From: Tetragenococcus muriaticus DSM 15685
GTDB lineage: Bacteria; Bacillota; Bacilli; Lactobacillales; Enterococcaceae
DNA length: 64,000 bases
NCBI RefSeq assembly: GCF_000423785.1
Contig: NZ_AUIQ01000002.1
Coordinates: 28,971 to 92,970 of the forward strand
Direction of reading: 5' to 3'
Made by a program: the position numbers and the translations under genes
The notes under the pieces: model-generated
What the model was told of the DNA's origin: nothing
The model's database searches: none
What the model saw: the letters and a program-made list of their open reading frames with translations, nothing else
Shown here: piece by piece, positions 30,948 through 40,273 of the stretch
Layout of the letters: each line of letters opens with the position of its first letter
How positions within the stretch are numbered: position 1 is the stretch's first letter

Positions 30948-31778
30948 TTCTTGTTTTCGTTGTCCACGTTGTAGTAAAGAATAAAACCTTTTTAATAGGC
31001 TTATAATTAAAAATAAAGCAATAAAGACTAAAGTAATCGTAGCACCTGGGGGAGTATCGATGTAAAAAGAACTAGTTAACCCGCTTAACATCCCTATAAG
31101 CCCAATAAACACACTAATTAAAATCACCGCATTAAAGCTTTTTCCCATTCGCATACTAATCGCTGCTGGTAAAACCATAATAGCCGAAATCAACAAAGCA
31201 CCAGCAATTGGAATCATGATAGCAATCGCCACGCCTGTCAGCACATTAAATAACATAGACATCCAATGAACAGGTAACCCTTCTACGTGAGCCGACTCTT
31301 CATCAAAGGTTAAAACATACATCGGGCGTCTAAATAAAAGGAAAAGGAAAGTGATTAAAACAAATAATATCCCTAAAAAAACTACTTGTGGTTGAGTAAT
31401 CGTTACGATTGAGCCAAATAAATAAGATTGAATACTCACCGAAGAATTTCCACCTGTAATGTTCATTAATACGAGGGCAACCGCAAGACCGCCTGCCATT
31501 AAAATAGCAATAGAAACTTCGGAATACCCACTATAGATCATTCGCAAGTATTCCAATAAAATAGCCGCAACAACGACCACTACCATTGTCGTAAAAGTAG
31601 GATTCAAATTCAGAAAAAATCCTAAAGCTACTCCGGCAAGAGATACATGTGATAGCGTATCCGCCATAAGAGATTGTCGACGTATAACTAAAAAAACACC
31701 AAGCATAGGAGCAATTCCAGCAATAAAAAGTGCAGCTAAGAAAGCTCTTCTCATGAACTCATATGAAAGCAACGCCAT
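30939..31778 (-). CDS. adcB: Zinc/manganese-type ABC transporter permease (AdcB/ZnuB-like)
   Basis: Membrane subunit of 279 residues with about eight hydrophobic segments, of the ABC-3 family for Zn2+ or Mn2+ import. Family-like [12 protein letters not shown] (about 38-49) and [20 protein letters not shown] (about 188-207) are visible. It overlaps the ATPase gene by 28 bases. The metal is assigned as zinc only through the Zur-like box upstream. The partner binding lipoprotein (AdcA/ZnuA) is not in this window. Confidence 0.88.
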   Translation of the reverse strand: MALLSYEFMRRAFLAALFIAGIAPMLGVFLVIRRQSLMADTLSHVSLAGVALGFFLNLNPTFTTMVVVVVAAILLEYLRMIYSGYSEVSIAILMAGGLAVALVLMNITGGNSSVSIQSYLFGSIVTITQPQVVFLGILFVLITFLFLLFRRPMYVLTFDEESAHVEGLPVHWMSMLFNVLTGVAIAIMIPIAGALLISAIMVLPAAISMRMGKSFNAVILISVFIGLIGMLSGLTSSFYIDTPPGATITLVFIALFLIISLLKRFYSLLQRGQRKQEQR

Positions 31779-32431
31779 TGGGTTCCCTCCTTTCGCACCA
31801 AGTGAATCTGACGGTCAGCATACGCTCTAATATCTTCGTGGTCATGTGTAATCATAAGTACTCCCTTATCGTGCTCATGAGCACTATGTCGCAATAAACG
31901 ATAAAAATCCCCTCGGGATTGTTCATCCATTCCGTTAGTAGGCTCATCCAAAATAAAAAGATCTGGATCAGTAGCAAAAACACGGGCCAAACTAATGCGT
32001 TGCTTTTGTCCTCCAGATAACTCACCAATGCGTCGATCTCTCATCTCCCACATACCGACGGCTTCTAACGCTTTTTGTACATGATCTTTATCTAATGCAG
32101 TCAATCGCTTAAACCAACGTCCTTTAGGATAACGACCTGAACTTACCAATTCATACACCGTACTAGGAAAACCTGCATTAAACGAAGCAACGAATTGAGG
32201 AATATAGCCAATACTTAACTTTCCCCCTTCACTATTTTTAGACGAAATATAAATGCTACCTGATTCGGGGGTTAATAATCCTAAAGTTGCTTTAACTAAC
32301 GTTGATTTAGCTGCCCCATTTTCGCCTGTCAACGTAACAAATTCGCCATTACTCACATGATAACTGACGTCTTCTAAAACAGGCTCTTCGTCATAAGAAA
32401 AGGACAAGTTTTCTACTTCGATATAGCGCAT
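31751..32431 (-). CDS. adcC: Zinc-type ABC transporter ATPase (AdcC/ZnuC-like)
   Basis: ATP-binding subunit, 226 residues from the ATG at 32431 that follows AAGGAGGAAATAT. Walker A is TGENGAAKS (a variant of GxxGxGKS with Ala in place of Gly), signature [13 protein letters not shown], Walker B DLFILDEP, and the switch His in MITHDHED. The 38 residues of open frame upstream overlap the promoter and operator and are not coding. The Ala in Walker A is also seen in some Zn/Mn transporters of this group. Confidence 0.92.
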   Translation of the reverse strand: MRYIEVENLSFSYDEEPVLEDVSYHVSNGEFVTLTGENGAAKSTLVKATLGLLTPESGSIYISSKNSEGGKLSIGYIPQFVASFNAGFPSTVYELVSSGRYPKGRWFKRLTALDKDHVQKALEAVGMWEMRDRRIGELSGGQKQRISLARVFATDPDLFILDEPTNGMDEQSRGDFYRLLRHSAHEHDKGVLMITHDHEDIRAYADRQIHLVRKEGTQWRCFHMSS

Positions 32432-32520
32432 ATATTTCCTCCTTATACTTGGTAACAACAATGAAAATGATTTTTTTGTAAAAAAGTATCTATAACATGC
32501 AAAATACACTTTTAACAAAA

Positions 32521-32534
32521 CGTACTCATTACGA
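32521..32534 (-). promoter_or_regulatory. Zur-like operator
   Basis: Minus strand TCGTAATGAGTACG within AAATCGTAATGAGTACGTTTT. The left half is identical to the Zur box of Bacillus (TCGTAATNATTACGA); the right half has two mismatches. It lies about 15 bases downstream of the -10 box, where a bound repressor would block RNA polymerase. Confidence 0.65.
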
Positions 32535-32550
32535 TTTGCAAACAAAAATT

Positions 32551-32579
32551 AATATAGCAAAGTCCGTCTCTTTCGTCAA
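32551..32579 (-). promoter_or_regulatory. Promoter of adcCB
   Basis: Minus-strand TTGACG (32579-32574), 17 bases, TATATT (32556-32551). Near-consensus sigma-A spacing. Confidence 0.8.
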
Positions 32580-32615
32580 GTAAAAATCAAAAAAATATCC
32601 TTAATATTGTGTTAT

Positions 32616-32787
32616 AAAAAGAAGCTGGGACATAAATAAAGACAAGACAAAAATACCCGAACGATATTTGATAAGATTTTCTAATTGTCGTGAATTTGCG
32701 ACGAGGACCTGCTGGACCGCAGGAGCAATCTCTCTTATAGTTCGGATATTTTATTATTAAGGAGACTTTTGTCCCAGCCTTTTATTT
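32616..32787. repeat. Terminator-like stem split by interspersed repeat copy 3
   Basis: Outer arms AAGAAGCTGGGACATAA (near 32619) and TTTTGTCCCAGCC (near 32767) are complementary and resemble other terminators here, but are about 130 bases apart. Between them lies repeat copy 3 (32649-32752), left end AAAAATACCCGAACGATA, right end TATAGTTCGGATATTTT, with a small inner stem CCTGC/GCAGG. It looks as if the element landed in the loop of an ispE terminator. Confidence 0.65.
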
Positions 32788-33637
32788 AACTTAATGACCT
32801 TACCATATATACTTCATCACAAAAACCTTTAACTCCATTTACAATACGCTTAGCACGGCTTTGTTTTTTGCATAAGGCAAATACAGTAGGACCACTACCG
32901 CTCATCAAAGCAACATCAGCGCCATATCTCATCATACGTGATTTAATTTGTTGCACAATCGGGTATTTAGCAATGGTCACGTCCTCTAAACTATTGCCCA
33001 TGTAAGCCAGCATTCCTTGATAATCTTGATTTAAGATTCTTGCCATTAAATTTTTCATATCTGGATGAGTTATCTGTGACGTATCAACTTGTTGAAAGAT
33101 CTTTCTTGTCGAAACGCTCATCTTGGGTTTAACTAAAATCACCCAACAAGCTGGCAAAGGCTGCAATGTTTTAACAATTTCACCCTTTCCCGTAATAAAA
33201 GAAGTAGTACCATACAAACAATACGGAACATCTGTGCCAATATACATCCCAATATCAATCATTTCTTCCATGGAAAGGTTTAGCTTCCATAGACGATTTA
33301 AACCACGTAAAGCTGCAGCACAATCGGTACTACCTCCACCAAGACCTGCAGCTACTGGGATATTTTTTTTAATAGTAATTTTGATACCTTCAGAAATTCC
33401 GTAACGCTTCTTTATAATAGAAGCAGCTTGATAAACATTATTATGATGATCAAGTGGCAAAAAAGCTTTGTTAGTTTCGATAATAATTTTATTTTCAGAC
33501 AAACGCTCAAAACTTAGATGATCAGCCAGATCAACACTTGACATGACCATCTCCAATTCATGATAGCCGTCTTCTCTTTTATACAACACATCTAAACCTA
33601 AATTGATTTTTGCCGGTGCTTTTTCAATAATTTCCAT
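32786..33637 (-). CDS. ispE: IspE, 4-diphosphocytidyl-2-C-methylerythritol kinase
   Basis: GHMP-family kinase, 283 residues, usually in the MEP route to isopentenyl diphosphate. ATP loop GLGGGSTDCAAAL, N-terminal KAPAKINLGLDV and C-terminal SGSGPTVFAL are all present. Start at the ATG of MEIIEKAP; the in-frame GTG three codons earlier is part of the GTGGGTGG ribosome site. Some lactic acid bacteria keep ispE while using mevalonate; whether the other MEP genes exist cannot be seen here. Confidence 0.93.
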   Translation of the reverse strand: MEIIEKAPAKINLGLDVLYKREDGYHELEMVMSSVDLADHLSFERLSENKIIIETNKAFLPLDHHNNVYQAASIIKKRYGISEGIKITIKKNIPVAAGLGGGSTDCAAALRGLNRLWKLNLSMEEMIDIGMYIGTDVPYCLYGTTSFITGKGEIVKTLQPLPACWVILVKPKMSVSTRKIFQQVDTSQITHPDMKNLMARILNQDYQGMLAYMGNSLEDVTIAKYPIVQQIKSRMMRYGADVALMSGSGPTVFALCKKQSRAKRIVNGVKGFCDEVYMVRSLS

Positions 33638-33754
33638 GTTTTCCACCCACTCAAATAGTCACGTTGTATTTTATCATAGCAATTTTTCCTTGCATAGGTA
33701 CAAATCACGGTCTTAAAAGAAAGGTAATAAGTGAATACAGATCACACTTAAAAG

Positions 33755-33863
33755 ACAAAAATATCCAAACTATAGAAACATTTGCGGTTTTTTCAACCTA
33801 GCAAAAAGTTGTTGTAAATAAACAGCAAATCGCAAGTCCCATAAACTATAGTTCGGATATTTG
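33755..33863. repeat. Interspersed inverted-repeat element, copy 4
   Basis: Left end ACAAAAATATCCAAACTATAG, right end CTATAGTTCGGATATTTGT: 16 of 18 end bases pair. Inside, a second nested stem TTGCGGTTT / AAATCGCAA forms. It sits between ispE and the trehalose PTS gene, where the PTS transcript should end. Confidence 0.8.
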
Positions 33864-33908
33864 TTATTTAAGTATTATGACAAACTTTTATATAAATAGA
33901 CTTTTTCC

Positions 33909-35909
33909 TTATGAAAAGACTTCTACGCTCCCGATTTCTTCTTGAGCGGAAACTTCTTTTTGATCTTTCATCGAAAGTGAACCAATTTGATCTCCATTGG
34001 TAAATATAGTTAAAATATCTGTTTGTTTCCCAGCGTTTTCAACGACCTTTCGATCCATTAAAGCTAACTGAGTATCAGCTGTAACTTTATCGTTTTCTTG
34101 GACATTAACGGTAAAGGGTTCTCCCTTTAATTCTACAGTGTCTAAGCCCATATGAACAAGTACCTCGGCACCAGCAGGCGTTAGAATTCCGATAGCATGA
34201 TTTGTCTCAAACACGCTTGAAATCTTCCCTTCCACTGGCGCATAAATTTTATCGCTTTTTGGTTTTACCGCATAGCCCTCTCCCATCATTTTTTGTGAGA
34301 AGACAGGATCATCTACTGCGGTAATCTCAAGGAGTTGGCCAGAAACAGGCGCAAAAAGTTTTTCTGTAGTTCCTTGCGTTATTGATGAAACAGTCGCCGT
34401 CCCTTCTTCTGTCGAAGAAAGATCGATATCACCTGAAGCCGCGACGTCAGCTGCAATGGCTGGTGCAGGCTCTTCACGGTCTTCTTTATTGAAAATTCCA
34501 CGTTTCCTAAAAACAATAGTTAACGCAAACGAAATAACAATCGCAAGAACCATGGAAATTGCAAACGCTAAGTAACCTCCGCCAATCTGGCTGTTAATGA
34601 CCAAAATCCCAGGTAATCCTCCAACACCGATAGAATTGGCCCGTACATCCATAAAATTGTTAAATAAACCAGCAAAACCTGATCCAATCATCGCAGCCAC
34701 GAAAGGATAAATGAACTTTAAATTAATACCAAACATTGCTGGTTCGGTAACACCTAGGTAACATGAAATCATCGCTGGGATTGAAACCTGTTCTTCTTTT
34801 TTGTCTCCACGATGCAAGTAAATAACGGCTAATACAGCTGAACCTTGTGCAATATTAGATAAAGCAATCATAGGCCATAAACTCGTCGTGTGACTCGTTA
34901 CTTCAGAAGCAATCAATTGTAAGTCAATGGCATTTGACATATGATGCAAACCGGTAATAACCAAAGGGGAATAAAGTAAACCAAAAGCAAAGCTGAATAA
35001 CCAACTAAGCGAAGAGGTTAATCCAGAAAATATGACATTTGATATAATATCTCCTAACCACCAGCCAAAAGGTCCTAAAACCACATGAGCTGCAATAATA
35101 GTCGGCAATAAAGCAAATAAGGGAACAAAAATCATCGAAACAGCTTCAGGAATATACTTACGGAAAAAGATTTCCAGATAAGCTAGTAAAAAGCCTGCCA
35201 GCATAGCAGGAATAACTTGCCCTTGGTAACCAATCATATCAACTTGGGCAAAACCAAAGTCCCAATTTGGAATGTCTGCAGCTGCTGTTGATGCTACTTC
35301 GTTGGCATCGAGCAACTGTGGGGAAACCAAGGTAATACCTAGGACAATACCTAGGATTTGCGTAGTCCCCATTTTACGGGTCACACTCCAAGTAATCCCT
35401 ACGGGTAAGAATTGAAAAATAGCTTCACCTGGTAACCATAAAAAATCATTGATTGCTGCCCAAAATGTAGAACGATCAACAATCGTAGCTCCACCAAAGT
35501 CAACGCCTTCTAAAATATTTCGAAAGCCTAAAATAAGCCCCCCGACAATAATGGCTGGAATAATAGGGGCAAAAATTTCAGCTAAAGCACCCACAGCTCT
35601 TTGTAATGGGTTCTGTTTCTTCTGCGCTACAGATTTTATGTCTTCTTGAGAAGTCCCTTCTACCCCTGCAATCTCTTTAAATTCATTATAAAAAGTAGCG
35701 ACATCATTTCCTATAATCACTTGAAACTGACCAGCATTTGTGAACATTCCTTTTACACTCGGAATTTCGTCGATTGCTTCTTGATCAGCTTTATCCGGAT
35801 CATTCAAAACAAAACGCATACGAGTAGCACAGTGAGTAACTGCATTGATATTTTCTTTGCCACCAATGTCTTTTAATAGCTGTTCAGCATCTTTTTGATA
35901 CTTTGGCAT
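33909..35909 (-). CDS. treB: PTS EIIBCA, trehalose-type
   Basis: Phosphotransferase permease of 666 residues in the order EIIB (about 1-85), EIIC (about 105-475), EIIA (about 510-650). EIIB has the phosphorylated Cys in VTHCATRMRFVL; EIIA (glucose type) has NHAIGI and VLVHMGLDTVELKG with the active histidines. EIIC has about ten membrane segments. Trehalose is inferred from the divergent trehalose-6-phosphate phosphorylase operon and TreR-like operators. Sucrose and beta-glucoside permeases have the same layout, so specificity is an inference. The ATG follows GAGGAGG. Confidence 0.85.
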   Translation of the reverse strand: MPKYQKDAEQLLKDIGGKENINAVTHCATRMRFVLNDPDKADQEAIDEIPSVKGMFTNAGQFQVIIGNDVATFYNEFKEIAGVEGTSQEDIKSVAQKKQNPLQRAVGALAEIFAPIIPAIIVGGLILGFRNILEGVDFGGATIVDRSTFWAAINDFLWLPGEAIFQFLPVGITWSVTRKMGTTQILGIVLGITLVSPQLLDANEVASTAAADIPNWDFGFAQVDMIGYQGQVIPAMLAGFLLAYLEIFFRKYIPEAVSMIFVPLFALLPTIIAAHVVLGPFGWWLGDIISNVIFSGLTSSLSWLFSFAFGLLYSPLVITGLHHMSNAIDLQLIASEVTSHTTSLWPMIALSNIAQGSAVLAVIYLHRGDKKEEQVSIPAMISCYLGVTEPAMFGINLKFIYPFVAAMIGSGFAGLFNNFMDVRANSIGVGGLPGILVINSQIGGGYLAFAISMVLAIVISFALTIVFRKRGIFNKEDREEPAPAIAADVAASGDIDLSSTEEGTATVSSITQGTTEKLFAPVSGQLLEITAVDDPVFSQKMMGEGYAVKPKSDKIYAPVEGKISSVFETNHAIGILTPAGAEVLVHMGLDTVELKGEPFTVNVQENDKVTADTQLALMDRKVVENAGKQTDILTIFTNGDQIGSLSMKDQKEVSAQEEIGSVEVFS

Positions 35910-35932
35910 AAATGTGACCTCCTCATAAAATT

Positions 35933-35997
35933 TGTATATACATGTTTGTTTATGTGTTAATCATACCTCGAGTTCATTCACATTGCAAACGTTTTAT
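35933..35997 (-). promoter_or_regulatory. treB promoter with cre and TreR-like operator
   Basis: Minus-strand TTGCAA (35988-35983), 17 bases, TATGAT (35965-35960). A cre-like ATAAAACGTTTGCA overlaps the -35 (35997-35984; CcpA catabolite repression). A perfect palindrome TGTATATACA (35942-35933), like the Bacillus TreR operator core TTGTATATACAA, lies between -10 and ribosome site. Confidence 0.78.
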
Positions 35998-36085
35998 ATA
36001 TTTTATTTTACAAAAGTGTTTTACCATAAGTAAATAGTTTAGTTAACACATGCTATCTGCTATTAAAAATTATCAATGACATTTA

Positions 36086-36133
36086 TTGTAAAAGCTTTCA
36101 TTTTCCGTTATAATCAAAGTGCATGTATAGACA
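36086..36133 (+). promoter_or_regulatory. treP promoter with cre and TreR-like operator
   Basis: TTGTAA (36086-36091), 17 bases, TATAAT (36109-36114). A strong cre TGTAAAAGCTTTCA (36087-36100) overlaps the -35. TGTATAGACA (36124-36133) is one base off the palindrome in front of treB and lies at the transcription start. Confidence 0.82.
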
Positions 36134-36149
36134 AGTTAGGAGGGGAATT

Positions 36150-38798
36150 ATGGGTTACATTCATGTAAAAACAGGAGAAATTTGGAAAGTCAATTGGTTG
36201 GATGGCACGACAGAATCTTTAACCGAGTCTTTAGCTAACCGTATTCTTTATTTAAAAGAAAAAATAAACAAGAATCAAACAATTGAGGGAGGAACAGTTG
36301 ATCAAGAAATAATTTTTGAACAAGATGGACAAACTTTTGAATTAGCTCAATACTTAACCGAAGAGACCAATCGTCCTTTTGTTTGTGGTCAACCAGAAGA
36401 CTTTGAAACCAAAGCAGCTCAAATCCCTTGGAATGTAGTTTATTATGGCTATAACCCAGGTAAAAATGAGTATGCTAAAGAAACGTTACTAACCGTTGGT
36501 AACGGTTTTATAGGGCTACGAGGTACAACATCAGAGATGGAAATTAGCGATGCCAATTACCCGGCACTTTATTTAGCGGGGCTTTATAATAACGTTGGGT
36601 CCCAAGTGGCTGATAAAACCATTTATAATGAAGACTTTGTTAATGCGCCAAACCTACAAAAGATGTATTTAATTATCGATGGCAAACGTATTGACATTGA
36701 ACATAATCAAATATTATATATGAAACGTCAACTTCATTTAAAAACGGGGTTGTTCACTGCTTGGACTACCTTAAGATTAGCCGATGGAAAAGAAATTGCT
36801 ATTCAAGCAGAAAAAATTGTTAGCATGAAAGATATACAACAATATGCGATTCGTTATACATTTACCCCACTCAACTTTGACAGCGAGATCACCTTCATAT
36901 CAGAAGCAGATGGCGAGGTTTATAATTACAATGTAGAACGTTATCGAAGTTTAACGAAAAAACACTTACAAGTGACTAACGTACAAACAGAAAAAGATGT
37001 GATGGCTCTTGAATCCAAAACAACTCACTCTGATATTACCGTTTCCCAACAGGCAAAATTACGAAAAGATCAACATTCATTAACCAATTTAATTACTGAA
37101 CAACAAAATAATAAAATTATTCAAAAAGTTCAGGTAAATGCAAAAAAACAAACCACTTATACTTTCGAAAAAACAGTCTTTGTACGCCAATCCAAACAAG
37201 GAGAAGCTTTACCTAAAACCGACCTCCAAATGTTAACATTTCCAACATTTGAAGAATGTCTACAGCATTCGAGCAAATACTGGTCTAGATTATGGCAAAA
37301 AGCGGGCATAAACATCACGGGTGATATCATGTCCCAAAAATTATTGAATTTACATACTTACCATTTGCTAGTCTCTGCTTCACCTAGGGGAAATCAAGGA
37401 TTAGATGCTTCTGTAACTGCCCGAGGACTTCATGGAGAGGCTTATCGTGGTCATATTTTTTGGGACGAATTATTTATTTTTCCGTTTTATATCCTTCATT
37501 TCCCTGAAATAGTAAAACCATTATTGTTGTATCGTTATAATCGTTTAGAAATGGCTAAAAAAGAAGCCAAAGATGCAGGTTATCAAGGCGCAATGTTTCC
37601 TTGGCAATCTAGTTTAGATGGTTCTGAACAGTCACAAGAATTGCACTTAAATCCAATAAGCCAAACATGGAAGAAAGATAACAGTCGCTTACAACGCCAT
37701 ATTTCCTTAGCAATTGCTTATAATATATGGTTATATTGGCATACCACACAAGATAAATCTTTTATGAACAATTACGGTTTAGAAATGCTTTTAGAAATCG
37801 CCCATTTCTGGGAAAGTGCGGCCGTATATAATCCTACAAGCAAACGATATGAAATCAATCATGTGATGGGACCTGACGAATTCCATGAAAGCTACCCTGA
37901 AGCTGAAAGAAGTGGTTTAAAAAATAATGCGTATACAAACATGATGGTTGTATGGTTATTCGAAGAAATAGAACGTATCAGAAATGAATTCTCACAAACA
38001 GATTTTTCACGCGTTCAAGAAAAGACTGCTGTCAAAGATCAGATCCTTGATAAAATGAAAGAGATCAAACACCAATTAACTTTAGAAATTAATGAAGAAG
38101 GAATTATTGCTCAATTTGAGGGCTATTTTGACTTGAAAGATTTAGATTGGCAATATTATAAGGAAAAATACGACAATATTTACCGAATGGATCGTATTCT
38201 TAATGCAGAGGGGAAATCGGCGGATGATTATAAAGTAGCTAAACAAGCAGATAGTTTGATGATGTTTTACAATTTTTCTAAAGAACAAGTAACAAACATT
38301 CTAGAAAATTTACATTATCAAATGCCTAAAGATTATGTACAAAAAAACCTTAATTACTATTTAGCAAGAACCTCACATGGTTCAACTTTATCCCGCGTTG
38401 TTCATGCACAGTTAGCTGCAATGGTTGGCGACCAAAAGTTATCATGGGATCTTTATCAAGAAGCTTTGTATTCTGACTATCGTGACATCCAAGGAGGAAC
38501 CACTGCTGAAGGGATACATGCAGGAGTCATGGCTGCAACATTGTATATCCCATTAACTACATTTGCTGGCTTAGATATTCGTGAAGACACTGTCCATTTT
38601 TTGCCTAATTTGCCACAAGCTTGGAAAAGCCTCCAATTTTCTGTAACCATTCGAGGCATTGATTATTCTGTAACTGTTTCACATGAAACAATCACAATTA
38701 CTGCTACACGAAAGGCTTATATCAAAGTTAACCATAATGACGTTCAATTAAACGCGAATGAAGCAAAGACAATAGCTTACAAGGAGGACTCTCAATGA
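36150..38798 (+). CDS. treP: Glycoside hydrolase family 65 phosphorylase, probably trehalose-6-phosphate phosphorylase
   Basis: Inverting phosphorylase of 882 residues. Expected reaction: trehalose 6-phosphate plus phosphate to glucose 6-phosphate plus beta-glucose 1-phosphate. An N-terminal beta-sandwich (to about 290) precedes the (alpha/alpha)6 barrel; the catalytic acid is the Glu of MGPDEFHES, followed by LKNNAYTN, and the phosphate site near RTSHGSTLS. The variable stretch between DEFHE and NNAYTN is longer than in maltose phosphorylases. The ATG at 36150 follows TTAGGAGGGG. The stop overlaps pgmB, which removes the beta-glucose 1-phosphate product. Maltose phosphorylase is the alternative; the PTS neighbour favours the phosphorylated substrate. 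Confidence 0.82.
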   Translation: MGYIHVKTGEIWKVNWLDGTTESLTESLANRILYLKEKINKNQTIEGGTVDQEIIFEQDGQTFELAQYLTEETNRPFVCGQPEDFETKAAQIPWNVVYYGYNPGKNEYAKETLLTVGNGFIGLRGTTSEMEISDANYPALYLAGLYNNVGSQVADKTIYNEDFVNAPNLQKMYLIIDGKRIDIEHNQILYMKRQLHLKTGLFTAWTTLRLADGKEIAIQAEKIVSMKDIQQYAIRYTFTPLNFDSEITFISEADGEVYNYNVERYRSLTKKHLQVTNVQTEKDVMALESKTTHSDITVSQQAKLRKDQHSLTNLITEQQNNKIIQKVQVNAKKQTTYTFEKTVFVRQSKQGEALPKTDLQMLTFPTFEECLQHSSKYWSRLWQKAGINITGDIMSQKLLNLHTYHLLVSASPRGNQGLDASVTARGLHGEAYRGHIFWDELFIFPFYILHFPEIVKPLLLYRYNRLEMAKKEAKDAGYQGAMFPWQSSLDGSEQSQELHLNPISQTWKKDNSRLQRHISLAIAYNIWLYWHTTQDKSFMNNYGLEMLLEIAHFWESAAVYNPTSKRYEINHVMGPDEFHESYPEAERSGLKNNAYTNMMVVWLFEEIERIRNEFSQTDFSRVQEKTAVKDQILDKMKEIKHQLTLEINEEGIIAQFEGYFDLKDLDWQYYKEKYDNIYRMDRILNAEGKSADDYKVAKQADSLMMFYNFSKEQVTNILENLHYQMPKDYVQKNLNYYLARTSHGSTLSRVVHAQLAAMVGDQKLSWDLYQEALYSDYRDIQGGTTAEGIHAGVMAATLYIPLTTFAGLDIREDTVHFLPNLPQAWKSLQFSVTIRGIDYSVTVSHETITITATRKAYIKVNHNDVQLNANEAKTIAYKEDSQ

Positions 38799-39445
38799 AA
38801 AAGGGATTTATATTTGATCTCGATGGCGTAATCACTGATACTGCCAACTTACACTATATTGCGTGGAAAGATCTAGCAACTATGATGGATATCGAGATTG
38901 ACCTAGCTTTTAATGAAAGGCTTAAAGGGATTAGCCGAATGGATTCTTTAGAAAGAATTTTAGTATACGGGGGAAAAGAAAATGATTTTTCTTTAGCACA
39001 AAAAGAAACCCTCGCAGAAGAAAAAAATAAACATTATGTAGAATTATTACAAGATTTAACGCCAAAAGATCTACTACCAGGGGTGACAGAATTTTTAAGC
39101 GCCGCTAGAGACTATCAAATACCTTGTGTAGTGGCTTCAGCTTCTAAAAATGCTCCCTTTATTTTACAAAAATTAGAAGTATTTAATATGTTTGACGCAA
39201 TAGTGGGCCCCTCTACCTTAAAAAAAGGAAAGCCAGATCCAGAAATTTTTATCCGTGCTGCTGAAGCTATTAATCTTTCTCCTAAAGAAGCAGTGGGATT
39301 TGAGGATGCGAGAGCTGGAATTGAAGGTATAAAAGCCTGTGGTATGTTTGCAGTTGGGGTCGAAACGACAGAATCTTTAGAGCAAGCTGACTTACGTATA
39401 AAAAAATTAAATGAACTTTCAGTAGGTGATTTATTACAGAAATAG
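38795..39445 (+). CDS. pgmB: Beta-phosphoglucomutase
   Basis: HAD-superfamily mutase, 216 residues, converting beta-glucose 1-phosphate to glucose 6-phosphate. FDLDGVITDT (nucleophile Asp8 and acid/base Asp10), the cap residues with the KGISR loop, VASASKN and GFEDARAGIEG are all typical. It overlaps treP by 4 bases (ATGA), so the product of one enzyme goes straight to the other. Confidence 0.94.
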   Translation: MKKGFIFDLDGVITDTANLHYIAWKDLATMMDIEIDLAFNERLKGISRMDSLERILVYGGKENDFSLAQKETLAEEKNKHYVELLQDLTPKDLLPGVTEFLSAARDYQIPCVVASASKNAPFILQKLEVFNMFDAIVGPSTLKKGKPDPEIFIRAAEAINLSPKEAVGFEDARAGIEGIKACGMFAVGVETTESLEQADLRIKKLNELSVGDLLQK

Positions 39446-39504
39446 TAAGTCGTTCCCCTTCTTACTACTTTTGTCATAAAAAATGGAAAGGAGGCAATAA
39501 CTCG

Positions 39505-40221
39505 TTGAATAAATTCAAAGAAATATTTCAGGATTTAGAACAAAAAATATTATCCGAAGAATACCCACCCCATTCTTTGCTTCCCAGTGAAAATCAACTG
39601 ATCAAAGTATATGACGTTTCAAGAGAAACTGTTCGCAAAGCACTAAATCTTTTACGAAATGCTGGTTACATTCAAAAAAAACAAGGAAAGGGCTCCATTG
39701 TATTAAACATTAATCGCCTAAATTTTCCAATTTCCGGTTTAACCAGTTTTAAAGAACTACAAACGACCGAACATATTTCTAGCGAAACAACGGTAGTTGA
39801 ATTGCGCAAAATTGCTGTTTCTACAAAATTACATGAACTGACCGGTTGGCCAGTAGCTAAAGAAGCATGGAAGTTAGTTCGGCAACGTAAAATAAATGAC
39901 GAAGTTATTATTTTGGACAAGGACTATCTTCTTGCCGATATTGTCCCTTGCTTGCCTAAAGATAAAGCGCAAGATTCGATTTATGAGTATTTTGAAAACG
40001 AACTAAATTTGAAAATTGCTTATGCTCAAAAAGAAATATCTGCTGCTCCTGTAAATAAAGAACTACGCAATTTAATGGATCTACACTTAGAAGATCAGCA
40101 TGTAGTTACTGTCAAGAGTTTAGTTTATCTAGAAGATACCCGCTGTTTTGAATACACAGAATCGATTCATCGCTTAGATAAATTCCGCTTTGTGGATTTT
40201 GCAAGAAGAAGAAAAGCTTAA
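39505..40221 (+). CDS. treR: TreR, GntR-family trehalose repressor
   Basis: 238 residues: winged-helix N-terminus (LPSENQLIKVYDVSRETVRK) and a UTRA effector domain. In Bacillus TreR binds trehalose 6-phosphate and leaves TGTATATACA-type operators; both candidate operators are in the intergenic region 3.5 kb upstream. Start is a TTG after AAAGGAGG, giving MNKFKEIFQDL. Third gene of treP-pgmB-treR, 59 bases after pgmB. Confidence 0.9.
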   Translation: MNKFKEIFQDLEQKILSEEYPPHSLLPSENQLIKVYDVSRETVRKALNLLRNAGYIQKKQGKGSIVLNINRLNFPISGLTSFKELQTTEHISSETTVVELRKIAVSTKLHELTGWPVAKEAWKLVRQRKINDEVIILDKDYLLADIVPCLPKDKAQDSIYEYFENELNLKIAYAQKEISAAPVNKELRNLMDLHLEDQHVVTVKSLVYLEDTRCFEYTESIHRLDKFRFVDFARRRKA

Positions 40222-40267
40222 AAAAACAAAGGAACAATCCATAAACAGATTGTTCCTTTGTTTTTTA
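40222..40267. terminator. Bidirectional terminator between treR and rny
   Basis: Perfect 16-bp stem AAACAAAGGAACAATC / GATTGTTCCTTTGTTT flanked by A- and T-runs. Confidence 0.93.
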
Positions 40268-40273
40268 TTTGTC

